Of a DNA stretch of 64,000 bases, positions 35,596 to 46,568 are shown piece after piece. The stretch is taken from NCBI GenBank assembly GCA_021234155.1, contig JAJEKV010000006.1:26509916-26573915 (forward strand), given 5' to 3'. The number at the start of each line of letters is the position of its first letter. The first letter of the stretch is position 1. Under the pieces are notes generated by a model. The model made no database searches and had not been told where the DNA came from. It saw nothing but the letters and a program-made list of their open reading frames with translations. Origin of the DNA: Isoetes taiwanensis (lineage: Eukaryota > Streptophyta > Lycopodiopsida > Isoetales > Isoetaceae). A program made the translations under genes and the position numbers.

Positions 35596-36240
35596 TTAGC
35601 CGATGACGGTTGTTGCGGCGCCAATCGGTGGCTCTCTCGTACCGGTGTTTGCAATTACTTCAAGTTGCATTGAATACTCAACTCTATATATTCCTTGTCT
35701 CAGTAAGATTTCCGTTCGGCACCCTCGATCTTCTTCTAGCATATACTTTGGCAAATTCTCGTTCTTTGCTTTCGAACTTCGTAGGCCGTAGAACAAAGGA
35801 GTTGTGCAAAGACAAATATCCGTGGTTGCGGAAATAATATAAAATTTCTTGCCCTTCAAATCTTCCGGATTGCTCCATGTCACCCTCCTCCCGAAAGATA
35901 GACAACCGTCAGTCAAATCTACATAACGAGTGTCCAAAAGATAAAGAATTAGTTACCTGGTAATAGGGTCAAACGGAACGACGTCAGCAGGGTGAGGACC
36001 TCTGTCGGGTATGTCTTGAAGCTTTTAACCGTAGTTTGAACATGGTCATTTGACCGCATTCAGTGTGTCAAGTTTGCCGGGTGCGGGTTCACAATCAAAA
36101 ATAGAAATCTTTGTAAACCAATTAACCCCTAAGGGGTAGAACCTTTTGAACTGCTTCAAGCTTCGAGTGGTTTGCTCACCATCTTGCGTTCCTCTTCGAT
36201 TGAACTTCAACTCGACCGAATGGCGTGTGCTTGGGGCCAT
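35596..36240 (-). pseudogene. Element 2 left-arm remnant (two open pieces)
   Basis: The upper piece (36046-36240) encodes HSVELKFNRRGTQDGEQTTR and FYPLGVNWFTKISIFDCEPA. The lower piece (35596-35937) encodes VDTRYVDLTDGCLSFGRRVT and KFYIISATTDICLCTTPLFY. A stop-containing gap with GPHPADVVPFDPITR lies between. Together they look like one decayed protein. No family recognised. Confidence 0.3.
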
Positions 36241-36332
36241 GTCAATGCTAGTTTAGAGGAGGCATTCAAATCGCGGGGGTTTGAGAACCGGCTGGCCTGC
36301 GGGCTATCCTCATGAGGTGTCGATTCTTAAGG

Positions 36333-37099
36333 CTAATTTTGAAAGGATGGAATTTTTTGGAATAAATCCACGGATGTATTGCTATCTGGGGCCTTCATAG
36401 CAATAGGAAGAGTAGGGTTAACAATACCGGAGGGGTTTATCGTGGATTGTGGTTCTTGAGCAATTTCTTTTGGTGCTGAGGTCTCTCCCAAAGTAGCAAT
36501 AGGCTTCACACTCTTTTTCTTGGCCACGGCTCTTAGCCAATTGGTGTCCATCACGGAGGGCATCTTCTCGTCCCGAACCGCTTTCAAGGCAATGTTTCGA
36601 GGCTTCTTGTCTGTAGACAAACCATTTCTGCATGTCGAGAACCCGAGCAATATGTCTCTGTTTCCCTTTATACCTGACAAAGAGAGAGATTCATAGGATG
36701 GCAACAACCAGCCATACCCCTTAGCTGACGTCGGGACGTTTTTCCCTCGTATTTGCGGCTTGTTCATTTTGCTGGCTGTCATCAAAGACGGGTCATAATT
36801 GCGCCATTTCAAAATGTACTCCAGAAACTGCAATGCTTGTGGGTCCTCAATGCTGCATATGATGGCATCTTGCACATTGTTCTTCGTGCCTTCCCACATT
36901 GCCACCACTATGCCAACTTGTTCAACGCCCTCGGCTTTTTCCGGTCGCGAACAGCCATGTGTCCTTTTCTGCGATCACCCATAATATGCGGTAGAGAAGC
37001 TCGTGTAATCTCGATACACCATTTCCTTTCATTGGAAGGGGTTATAATACGGACTGGCTCGACATCTGGTCCTCGGAAGAGAGCAAGTGCTGTAAACAA
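36333..37099 (-). pseudogene. Element 2 left-arm remnant, longest open frame (191 aa)
   Basis: The 36333-36908 frame encodes MVAMWEGTKNNVQDAIICSI with EDPQALQFLEYILKWRNYDP and a basic, Ser/Pro-rich tail. A frameshift near 36908 joins it to an upstream piece with EPVRIITPSNERKWCIEITR and RRKGHMAVRDRKKPRALNKL (36908-37099). This would be the N-terminal part of the minus-strand product, starting beside the GC-palindrome middle of the element. The family is not recognised. A regulatory or DNA-binding partner of the plus-strand protein is possible but unproven. Confidence 0.4.
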
Positions 37100-37159
37100 A
37101 AGCCTGTAGTGAGTGCCTGGTAGGCTGCATAATGTGGTGCAATAAAAAGGTTTAAACTA

Positions 37160-38920
37160 CTGTAGAGAAACGCGACCGCGATCCTGCCAAGCGCCTAAAA
37201 TAGAACTCCACACAATCAGCGGCCGCTTTTTGTGTAGCACTTAAGCACGGCAAAGAAAACATCACGCCGCGAAACTAATGACCTACTACACTAGTAAATC
37301 GATGAACAAATCTATGCTCAGCCCGGATCATGTCACGGGATCTTGATGAGCAGCTACACTTATGAAGACCGCTATCCGAAATTATAAAACCAATCAAAGC
37401 AAGACCATGCGCGCTGATCTTGATGAGCAACTACACTTATGAAGACCGCTATCTAGAAATTATAAAACCTATCAAGCAAGACCGCGGCCGCTGATCTTGT
37501 CGAGCATCTATACTTATGAAAACAATAGAAGTTCTAGTAGGCAAGATCGCGGGCCGCTGATCTTGCCGAAAAAATGTTAGAAAATACCTTCTCCGAGGGA
37601 GTCCTTAGGTGCCATGGGATCGTGGTGCTTGGTTCAAGATCTGAAAAATGGGTTTTCTTTGGAGTGGGGGCCTGGAGCCGAGGTCGGCTACGCTTAGGCG
37701 AATGAAATCGCGGAGTAGAAATTCGTATGAATGTTTTGAGTGTCAATTTATAGAACGCGGCGTGAAATTAAATGCCCCGCCTCCCTCATGATGGCGCGTG
37801 AAAAACGCGTGCGCCATAATGGCGTCGTCACACGGCGCGCATAATTACCGCTGGCCGCGCTCGTATTTATTCCCCGACATTAATGCGTCGTCTGCGAATA
37901 TACCCGTCCGGAAGGCCGCGAACCCGCGTCACGAAGGTCTTTATCCACTTGGGCGTCCGCTTCAATTTTGGGTCATAATTTCGGACTGACACTTTATCCG
38001 ACCATAAATGCCTCCAAAATATCCCGGTTCTTTACGGACCGGCACGCAAAATTTGAATTGAGAACAAACCAATTCGAAAGCGGAAAAAAGCCAATTCAAA
38101 TTTCATTGTTTTGCAAGATCTTCGAGGGCGCCGAGCGCCGCCGGGCCAAGTTTGGGCAAGGATTTCTTTGCAGAATTCGCATCCGCTTGAAGGCGCCGAC
38201 GAGGGCCGATAATCCGCTTTGCAATCCACCACTACACACTCGAATTCTGCAACCGCATTGAATTCGGGGTTTCTGCCGAGGTAAAAGGCCTATTCTGATG
38301 CATATCCCTCACTGAAGTGAACTGAACGTATCAGTAATGCACTGAATTTCAATTATAACTGCAACCTCCAAGTCTCTGCACTAACATTCACTATGTATTG
38401 CATGGATTGATAAGATACCTCCTGATACTTTGTTGCAACTATGTAAAAATAGATGTTCTAAGCACTCTGGTGTGTTTATTATACAATGTAAACGTGTTTC
38501 AAGTATATGCTTTCTTTCTCTATGTGGATGAAACTAAACACTGTTTTTATGAAACTAAACACCGTATTCTGTGAGGTAGGAGTAATGCCTTATTCTGTAA
38601 GTCAATCGTTTAACTTTGGTGCTCCACGAGATCGCGGTCGCGATACCTTCAACCATCTACACTTGCTATTGACCAAAGAACTCCCAGATATCGATAACTT
38701 AGAGTTGAACCCACTAGCTAGCCTCGAAATTTGATTTGCACGAGTTCTTATTGAAACAGCTAGTGAGAATGCTTGCAACTAGCGCGACCGCGTTCTTACC
38801 CATGCTCGATAAGATCGCGGTGGCGAAAGTCATGACCATTTCTTATTTTTCAGTTCATATTTTTTGTAGTGGTTTATGATCACGGTGCTTTCTACTCACT
38901 AGGATGCGGCCGCCTATTCA
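37160..38920. repeat. Middle of element 2: dispersed GCGGCCGC / GCGACCGCG palindromes
   Basis: Short CpG palindromes recur in an otherwise mixed background: 37168-37180 (GCGACCGCGATC), 37219-37226 (GCGGCCGC), near 37484-37492, near 37546-37558, 38629-38642 (GATCGCGGTCGCGATAC), about 38783-38796, about 38813-38824 and 38904-38912. They differ in sequence from the TTCTCGACTC palindromes of element 1 but occupy the same interior position. The AT-rich interval 38280-38600 is without a recognisable gene. Confidence 0.55.
37339..37600. repeat. Tandem repeat of about 77 bp between the two arms
   Basis: Units start with GATCTTG at 37339, 37416, 37493 and 37559. Each contains CTACACTTATGAAGACCGCT and AAATTATAAAACC-like text, and the later ones end in the GCGGCCGC palindrome. 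The spacing is 77, 77 and 66 bp. Confidence 0.7.
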
Positions 38921-41900
38921 CGCGACCCTTGTTTGGAGGATGGCTGATGTAATTCCGCTGTATCTGCTGGGGAAAAAGGTGGCAGAAGGAAGAGTCCACA
39001 ATTTCGAGCGCCATCACAATTCGACTGTCCCGGAGGGTATGGTTGTCGTTTCAATTGTGAATGTTACGATGGATGATTCTGCTACCAATTCCCCCAATTG
39101 GAAATAGAAAAATGGGTGAAGTGGGGACTTTTGTGTTGTGGTACAAGAAGGACATTGTTGCTCCACTAGATAGACATGAGGAAGCTTGCACCCCACCAGG
39201 TCGATAAAAAGGATAGACCGGCGGAGACGAGGGAATGAGGGGTTCGCCACTAATGAGGCGAATCATGTGCAAGGGCTTTCTAGAGATGAGTTAGTTGAGA
39301 AGGCGTGCACACTCATGCATGAATGCTTGCTACATGGCTTATGCCTATGGTGTTATCGTTTTTGCCCGATCCAAACCATCTTTGGTCCGGCGTGAAGTTA
39401 GGGGAAGGCTCGATAGTCGCTACTATCATGAACATTTTTCCAATGCCCTAAAAAGATCTCTATCTTGTTGCCAGCCCTGTGCGTAAAATGCCCCAACCGC
39501 ATGACCTTGTGAGATGGCCCATAGCCCTCGTGCTCGTTGATAACATTCCGCCACTCTTGTGGTTGCGGTGAAGGAGAAGGATGTGGAGAATGAACCTTAC
39601 TCCATTAGACCCAAATTGGCATCACCAAAAAGAGACCTTTACAGATGGTCAATCTGGAGACCCGAACACGCCCGGCCACCGGACTAAATGTGAAAGAAAA
39701 ACTAGTGCTCAGGGCTATTCTAGACTTCAGTCATCAACTGTCTTTGCATGAAACGATCTTTGTGCAAATTTTACATCCCAGGAGATAGCTTGCATGAGAA
39801 CCTTTTACTGGAACATGAAGTCCTCGGAGCGCACAACTTTTGCATATAACATGCTAGATCTTTGCTCTCAAAATGGTGTAGTCCGCAAACTGATGTTGAA
39901 TAACAAAGCAGTGTCGCGTGAAAGCATGGCATAAAGCCTATGGCATTCCCATTTCCACTTTTACAAGTGGAAGAAGCTCTTCAATGACGGCCCGTAATTG
40001 CCGAAAGCACGAAATCTTGGGTCTAAGAAGCCAAGGTCTCATACTTTGGCTGGCAATGCTGTGCTATCCATGTTCATAGATGAAAACGCAGAGACGATGC
40101 CACACCGCTCGAAAATTATGAGCGAGGGTAGCAGACAAAATGTTAAGAGGCTACCTTCGGTATTGACTAAGAAGGATATACATCAAGAAGTAGATATTTC
40201 CGTTCACGAGATGACAGTGCAAACATATTTCTCCTTCGTCATTTAAATGCGCTTGGAAAGAGAATCATTCAGAGGTAGCAATAGCTAAGAGGATAGCATT
40301 TTCCAAGTGTAACACCCGTATTGTCATAAAGGAAAAGCTTGCTAAGACCGTAGATCCAAACGAAAGAAGGGTACTTGCAATAGAGAAAAATCACATATGA
40401 CGGCCCGGATTTCATGCGGGGAGCCTTTCTTTGGTCTGGAGAGCTTTGTCGCATAGATCTCCCCGAGCACGCTTTAACCATTATACATGATAAGATGGAT
40501 CGAGAATAAGACCATGGTCCCTCGCCTAGAGAAGCTAGCAAAGTCCATGGAGGGGTGAACGCATCGAAGGTCGGTGTTCTGAGGTGCTCTCATGCACGGC
40601 CATGGTATAGGTGCCTTGGGCCACTTCTCCTTTGGACCTCCGCCTGATGATTCTAATTTTCATGTGGGATCCTTGAATCATACCTTGAAGACACTTTGGA
40701 GAATAAATCGAGGATAATTGGGGCCATTTGAGAGATCTTGATCGTCTGGCGGTGGGGTGCAGCAATTTTAAACACAAACTAACCTTAGGACAAAAATGAT
40801 GAATGGCGGTAGAAATGATTTTATGCCTCCTATCAAAGGCCCCATGGTAGCAAACAAGTTGCCTAGGAGGCTTTACTTGCAGCTAGATAATTGCTCAGGT
40901 CGAATAAGAATAGATATCTTTTCTCTTACTTGTCATACTTGGTTTGGTTAGGTGTATTTGATCAAGTGCAAAATTGGGATTCATGATGGTTGGACACACC
41001 CACGATGACATAGATGCCCTATTTGGAAACTACTCTACTCTAATGAGAAGATCAGATGCATTGACTATTCCGGAGCTTATGCAACTCTTGGTGCAAGTAG
41101 TTCAAAGGCTCCTTCACCTTACCTTGTGACAGAGGTTCCCGATTGGAAGGAATTAGGTGAAAGGATTTATCCCTGATAAGAAGGACCGTTTATGTGGTCA
41201 CTTGGAACCTCTACTCTTCAAGTTTTGCATGAAGGATGGATGGCCACTAATGTTCTACAAGATGAGGCGGGGCATAGGGAGTGGCTCCTAAAAGGGAATC
41301 GAATGTGGAAGGAGGATGCCCAAGGTTTACCTATGATTCCGAGAGGGTCACCTAAGGTCCTGCTGACCATATGGGAGCTTGAAAGATATAGGTGCATTAA
41401 GAGCTTCTATTGCCAAGTACATGATGCCTTTGGGCAGCCTATTTCTAGAGTTGGCGATAAGTCATGGTCCAACACATATATGAATGAAGTTATTGACTCT
41501 TGGTCCACCTTTGCTGCGAGTGCTTGGTGACGTGCGCCCCAGAGAGTCGTCATTCAGGATTTCTGGCCCAGCACTAGGCAAAGTGCATTGGAAGAACCCG
41601 AAAGAGTGTTTGTGGATGAGCACATTGAAGCATCTCATTACGTTGGGCCTTTCTCGGGTAGACCCAAGAACCCAGTTGAAATATTCGACCCCTACCAAGA
41701 TGTCAAGAAGGGAATGCTCTTGCTAATCAGACCACATGATAACTGCCCCGAGCATGGATGGCTTTTGCGCCGAAGAGGACCCAATGAGAGGACCCTAATC
41801 TCCCACATTATGAAGAGGTGTTTGTCTCTTGGTTTGAACCTCATTGTTTAAAAGGAACCTCATATGCAATGCAAGATAGGGATTGTTGGAGCAAGAATTG

Positions 41901-41990
41901 GAGACCCAATCCTAATGACCATACGCTACCAACCTTTGAAAACAATAGACTATGGTTGGGCCGTAGAGACCAGGCCATTGTCGGGTGATC
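38904..41990 (+). pseudogene. Decayed DUF7869-like transposon gene of element 2
   Basis: The same protein as in element 1, spread over several frames. N-terminal pieces are weak (38904-39107 and 39186-39500). Clear motifs are LTIIHDKMDR (40489-40500 for HDKM), MHGHGIGALGHFSFGPPPDD, LYLQLDNCS (40880-40894), MMVGHTHDDIDALFGNYSTL (GHTHDDID at 40992-41015), FDPYQDVKKGMLLLIRPHDN (about 41690-41745) and WRPNPNDHTLP (about 41905). First-to-second motif spacing is about 391 nt (403 nt in element 1) and second-to-third is 112 nt (111 nt), so the core is collinear. The longest intact piece is 41192-41530. Stops and frameshifts make it non-functional. A DDE-type nuclease role is inferred from the acidic motifs. 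Confidence 0.7.
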
Positions 41991-41999
41991 CCCAGTAGT

Positions 42000-43245
42000 G
42001 TTAGGCTCTCGGTTGCAAGAATTAGTGGCTAAAGAAGCTAAGGGCGATGATGAGAACTCTTGAGGTATGCAATGCTCTTTTACATAATTACTATATCATT
42101 CATAACATGAAAGTTACAATAGACTAGTTATTATTTGTTACGCTCTGCGTTTTCCATCTCAACACAAGAGCTCTTACACTATACAATGCTAAATGGGTGA
42201 TTCATTCATCTTCGGGATCCGTAGTAGTGATCCCCGATATCTCATAGCTCATTCGCTTCGGGGAAGCCAAATCGGATGGATCATTACACGAATTGACGCT
42301 TGAGAACCTTGAATCTATCCAAAGCTTTTCTTCAGCGGTAGGGATCAAGAAGAAGATGCCCATCTAGGCAACCAACAAGATCGAGTGGCTCATTGAGCAC
42401 TTGATCGCCTCGATGTGGTGAATTGATGAAGGCAAATAATCCATGTGAGAGGAATGAACTTTAGCCCCAAGTGAGAAGCTTTTATAGTGAGGTAGAATTA
42501 TTGAGGTGAATTATTGGGGTAGACTTCGCCATTATTGCTCGTGTATAAGACCGTTGTATAAATACAAGTATAATACATCTTTAGTATGGATATATGTATG
42601 CGTTTAATATGCGTATGTTTCAAAACATGTTTGCTTGACCAATTTAGCTATGATTGAATTCAATGACATCTTCTTCGAGAATAAGTGGAGGTGGGATAGC
42701 ACATCGTTACAATATACTTTCGGTTAAGGTGCATTGATATTACATCCTTAATCGTAATGCTATTACATCCTTACTTAGTTATTAGGTACCCATGTCATTA
42801 TTACATTATTAGCGAGTCTGCGATTCACTGCGTCATCAACATCAAAGCTCGTGGATGCCATTCACTCATAGATCTCGATCGGGAACCCAAGAAATATGGA
42901 CTTTAACGCGCGAGTGAGCTTCCCGCAAGCACTAGCAGGTCCATCAGCTTTAGATAAGAGCCATGGATCAAGCTTAACGCTATTTCTAAGCGCGTTCGCC
43001 CAGATCGTTGTAGCTCAAGTAACACTTGAAAGAGCGGATGTGCTTTCGGACGCGAGGCATCGAGGAAGCCATGGAAGATGAATGGCCTCTACCCCTCGTG
43101 AAGCCGTTTTATAGTGAAGTAAAATTATTGATGTGAATTATTGGCGTACAATGTAGGGCCATTATTGAGCTTATACGAGTGTCATGTACACGTACAAGTA
43201 TAACACAAAATTTGTATGTATATGTGTATGTTAATTACCTCATGT
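42000..43245. repeat. Subterminal duplication of about 620 bp at the right end of element 2
   Basis: The stretch TTTTATAGTGAGGTAGAATT with ATTGAGGTGAATTATTGG and TACAAGTATAATAC near 42480-42580 recurs as TTTTATAGTGAAGTAAAATT with TACAAGTATAACAC near 43105-43205. The upstream text is more diverged. No coding function is seen; it separates the gene from the right TIR. Confidence 0.5.
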
Positions 43246-43351
43246 TTGTTGGGGTCGAGTACTAGGTGAAAGTATTCGTGCTTGAGCAAATAAGGTGTGC
43301 TCAAAATTCTCAAAATTGCGTTATTTTATCCAATTAATGAAATCATGCTTA

Positions 43352-43905
43352 AATAGATAACTCATCTGACTGTTGCTTGTCTTTGCATATGTATTATTCA
43401 CTAAGGAATTAGTTCAGGTACGTTTTTAAAATAGATAACTCATTCTTGTCTTTCCACTACAGAAACCACGTATATAACTCGTACAAATCTGCATCTGATA
43501 GAGTTGGTTGCGTCTATTAACGTAATATATAACTTAATCCTTTGTCTGGTGCCAATGCACAACAGACATCTTAACAAGTGCTTCGTTGTAATTTTAGCTG
43601 CCTCTTTTCATTATCTTGGCTTCTTACCAATGGGCCAAGAAGAGTCAATGTATTATATAAGAAGTTCACTAGTAAACGTGTGCCTGACATTACCGGGCTA
43701 ATGTCCTGGCTTAATATGGGTTTTACTTGGCATTTAACATCACTTGCAACTTCTGAGGACATCACAGGTTGATGCTTGCAAGAATGGATATGATTTGCTT
43801 ATGTAAATATTGTTGTCAAAATTGTCTAAATGATTAGTTTGGGTTTCTAGTAATAGGTGTTAGTGGGTAAATATTATCGTGTTTTGGTGGGATATGTGTT
43901 TATGT
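43352..43905 (+). repeat. Duplicated 1-kb segment, copy 1, right part
   Basis: Continues the segment interrupted by element 2, and matches 46815-47386. It contains a coding-like stretch present in both copies, NGPRRVNVLYKKFTSKRVPD (43635-43700), which may be an exon of an unrecognised gene. Confidence 0.75.
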
Positions 43906-44810
43906 AGCAATTTGGAGCATTTTGTCATATTATTTCAGTCAGTGTCATTGCTGTCGATGTGCATGTGTAGGTATGCATGCTTTTCTAAAGATTTTGCCGC
44001 CCTTGGCAAATACGCAAGCATGGTAGCAGTTTCTCCCTCCCTCAAAGTGCAAGTACAAAGTGTCCAACATGATGAAATATAGCTATCTAAACATATGTAA
44101 TTGAGTTTCTAATTTTTCTTTTTTCTTTCTTCGTGTTCTTCGCCGCAATCTAAATTCTTATTTTGTTGACACTTATTCTTGTGGCCACTATCAAACGACA
44201 CGCGACCTGTTGTAAGGCTGTGATTTGTAAGACCTGCTGTAATGGCAAATCCCAAGCCATAGCCAGCTTCTGGTTATAGGGGGTGGAGCAGATGGCTATC
44301 GCTCGAGACAAATCGGCCATGTTGGGCTCAGTCCCAGCCATGCTTCGACCTTTAGGCGCCAGTTTCTTCTAGCTTTAGGTTTGGTTTTTTCTTTAGGTTT
44401 GGTTTGTATGCAGATTAGCAACAGTCTGGTCCTCTGCATCAATTGATACCATCATATAAATGACGATACCCATGCTATGGGACTTTTTTGTCTTGGGTCG
44501 GCAAATACATGCATAAATCCTTCAGGTGATTAGTGGAGGATCCAGGGTGTATGTTTCCGATTTCAATATACCATTTGTACTGTTCAGAAACTTCCTGCGA
44601 TTCGTCGGGTACCACGTCAATCCCATTGTAGACAATAGCCTCTTCAAGCTCTTTGACAGCAGCTATAGCTTGAGCAATGCGAGGGCCGGAACCAACTAAC
44701 CTGGTAGTCTGTTTTGCCCTTGCTATTTGTTCTGCACAGCACCAAAAATTCAGTTAGATCAAAATTTTCTGTCCGCATACAAAGACATCAGTGAAAGCCT
44801 AGATGACATC
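43906..44810. other. Flank of the duplicated segment, possible last exon
   Basis: This is the uninterrupted continuation of copy 1 beyond the point where copy 2 is broken by a Helitron-like end. An exon-like piece after GTGTAG (43970-44082) reads YACFSKDFAALGKYASMVAV and ends with a stop. The rest shows no gene. Confidence 0.35.
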
Positions 44811-44819
44811 AAGGGTCAA

Positions 44820-45170
44820 ACTGGGCGGGCGCCCAATTTGGGAGCGAGGTGTTTAATATCCATAGGAATTTATGAATCCTCACATTATAAACTGGGCAAG
44901 CGCCCAATTCGCTCAGGTGCCTCAAAGGGCATAATGGGCAGGCATCCAATTTGCCCACTCGGGGGCTGGGGGGGGGGGGAGGAGGGGAGAGGAGGGGGCT
45001 CTATTGCCAATGTATGTGTCCCCAAGGGACTCCCCCAAGGGGTTGGGTACCTGTTGTCATCCCCAGAGGCCTCCCAGGGACAAACAGGGCCCTGTAGCCC
45101 TCAAGGGCTTCAAGGGCCTGGAAGTCCTCAGGTGCCTCAAAAGGGAATAATGGGCGGTCGCCCAATTTTC
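44820..45170. repeat. Four dispersed TGGGCGGGCGCCCAATTT-type hairpins
   Basis: Copies at 44822-44839, 44893-44909, 44935-44952 and 45150-45166 have arms TGGGC and GCCCA around a short purine centre, each followed by AATT and preceded by an A-rich word. Between them are a G-rich run (44967-44995) and repeated CCTCAAGGGC/GGGCCC words. The 191-aa open frame across the region is a by-product of this repetition. Confidence 0.6.
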
Positions 45171-45299
45171 TCATTCGGGGAGAAGGGCGAGGATTGGGGT
45201 GGGGTTGCCCTCGGAGCTGCTACTACTTGCTGTCATCTTAAGGGGCCTTCTAAGGTTGTGACAGGGTCTGATAGCCCTCGAGGGCCCGAAGGGCCTAGT

Positions 45300-46259
45300 T
45301 GAGGTCTGCATAGCTATGCATGCTATGATCCTAGGCATCCTTTCAGGTCCGGACAGGGCCCGACAGCCCTCAAGGGTCTAGTTCAGATGTGCATAGAGTG
45401 GCCTGCCTGTTCAAGGTTCAAACAGGCGGGCACCACTACTTTACTGCTACAATGAGACTAGAAGGCATGCATTTACTGACCTGACAAGCATCTATCTAGA
45501 TAGTTAAAGAGTGTTCTTTAGAGGAATAAAGTATGGTGTACCTTTCTGTACTTGTGGGGCGTGTTGCCATCAGATAATGGCCGAACAAGGAGGAGTCGCC
45601 AGCAGAGGCGCAATACCAGAAAAGGATAGAATCGTATAGGTGTTGGACTGTCTAGAAGCGAGAAAACTAGGTGATGGAAGGAGACGAAGTGAAAAGTTCG
45701 TGCCCCGGAGACAAGAAACGGTTAAAATCTGGCATGCAAAAGGCAGCATGCATGTTTAATAGAATTGGGCATTATTGCTTAAGAGGAAGGCCAACTATTT
45801 ACAAACTACCCTTCTAAAAGCAACCTGCAAGCTATTTCGAGCAAAATGAAAATGTACTTTTTCTCAAATTAATGAATTGGTGCTTTATAAATCCCATTTT
45901 GGCACAGCACCACAAGCTTATTTGCTTGCTTCCTTGTCCAGGAAAAAGCTTGTAGCTATTGCATCAATTCGCATAGGGTCCCACAAAGTTACAGATTGAG
46001 ACAGGTAGATGGGAGCGGCCACAATTGCCAGGAGAAGCAAGATTATGTGCATGCTGTCAGTTACAGGTTATCGAAGATGAAAGCCATACTCTGCTAAGAT
46101 CTCCTGCTTTTTAGCATTCCATTCCATGCTTCCACAACTTCTCAGAGCCCCATCTGTGCATGACTTGGCATTATACATACTTGAGGTTCTAGATGAGCGT
46201 CTTCAATTATTGCGCCCTCAGTAATCATCGCCTACTTATATCTTGCTTGTCTAGTATCA
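45300..46259. other. No gene recognised
   Basis: Repeated words such as GACAGGGCCCGACAGCCCTC and GGGTCTAGTTCAGATGTGCA continue to about 45400. Beyond that nothing is identifiable. Confidence 0.35.
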
Positions 46260-46568
46260 TCATTACTGAGGCAGGGGTTTTTTAATCCTAGTAGTAATAG
46301 TTGTACTAGGCCATTGTATGGGTTCCATGGCCTCTTGGTCTTCGTGGAAATTAACACTAGACCTGTCCCTGGAAATGCTTATTGTGGCTCTGGAAACTAC
46401 CTCATGCAATGTAGCTGTGGATCCATGGCTGATCCATTCACGATTGCTGAGCACGTTGCTCACAACCGCACCCTCAAATCAAAGAAAAAGAATGCTGAGG
46501 ACATTGCTCACAGCCACACCCTCAATGCAAACAAGCATATTAACTCCACTTCACCTGGCAGAGTGTAA
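46260..46568 (+). CDS. Hypothetical small protein, duplicated-segment copy 2 (5' partial)
   Basis: The frame open from about 46262 reads GFFNPSSNSC, then PVPGNAYCGSGNYLMQCSCG, SMADPFTIAEHVAHNRTLKS and ends NKHINSTSPGRV before a stop at 46566-46568. Four to five cysteines in the middle suggest a small secreted, disulphide-bonded domain, but no family is recognised. Copy 1 has lost this frame in the cysteine part. It could be one exon of a larger gene, since no good start codon with context lies nearby. Confidence 0.35.
   Translation, partial: SLLRQGFFNPSSNSCTRPLYGFHGLLVFVEINTRPVPGNAYCGSGNYLMQCSCGSMADPFTIAEHVAHNRTLKSKKKNAEDIAHSHTLNANKHINSTSPGRV

Larger units (their letters stand above)
32892..43351 (+). 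mobile_element. Large two-arm TIR DNA transposon, element 2 (10.5 kb)
   Basis: The ends start TAAGCACGAATTCATTAATT (left) and, in reverse complement on the right, TAAGCATGATTTCATTAATT, with 21 of 25 positions matching. Flanking AA on both sides is consistent with a 2-bp duplication. The paralogous empty site near 46811-46815 reads GAAAA, so one A is unaccounted for. Gene layout repeats element 1: a minus-strand left arm (33245-37099), a GC-palindrome and 77-bp-repeat middle, and a plus-strand DUF7869-like gene (38904-41990). Its TIR also shares the TAAG start and an ATTT.ATTAA core with element 1. All coding parts are broken. Confidence 0.75.

Noticed and set aside
1449-43351. TA target-site duplication (Tc/mariner-like) for the two large elements
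   Set aside because: TA occurs at both ends of both elements, but the empty site of element 2 (GAAAATAG) has no TA at the junction, so TA is better taken as part of the terminus. Not fully excluded.
44727-45302. 191-aa plus-strand open frame with GIMGRHP/GQTG repeats
   Set aside because: Product of repeated GGGCGCCCA and CCCTCAAGGGC words; Gly/Pro-rich without domain or conserved start.
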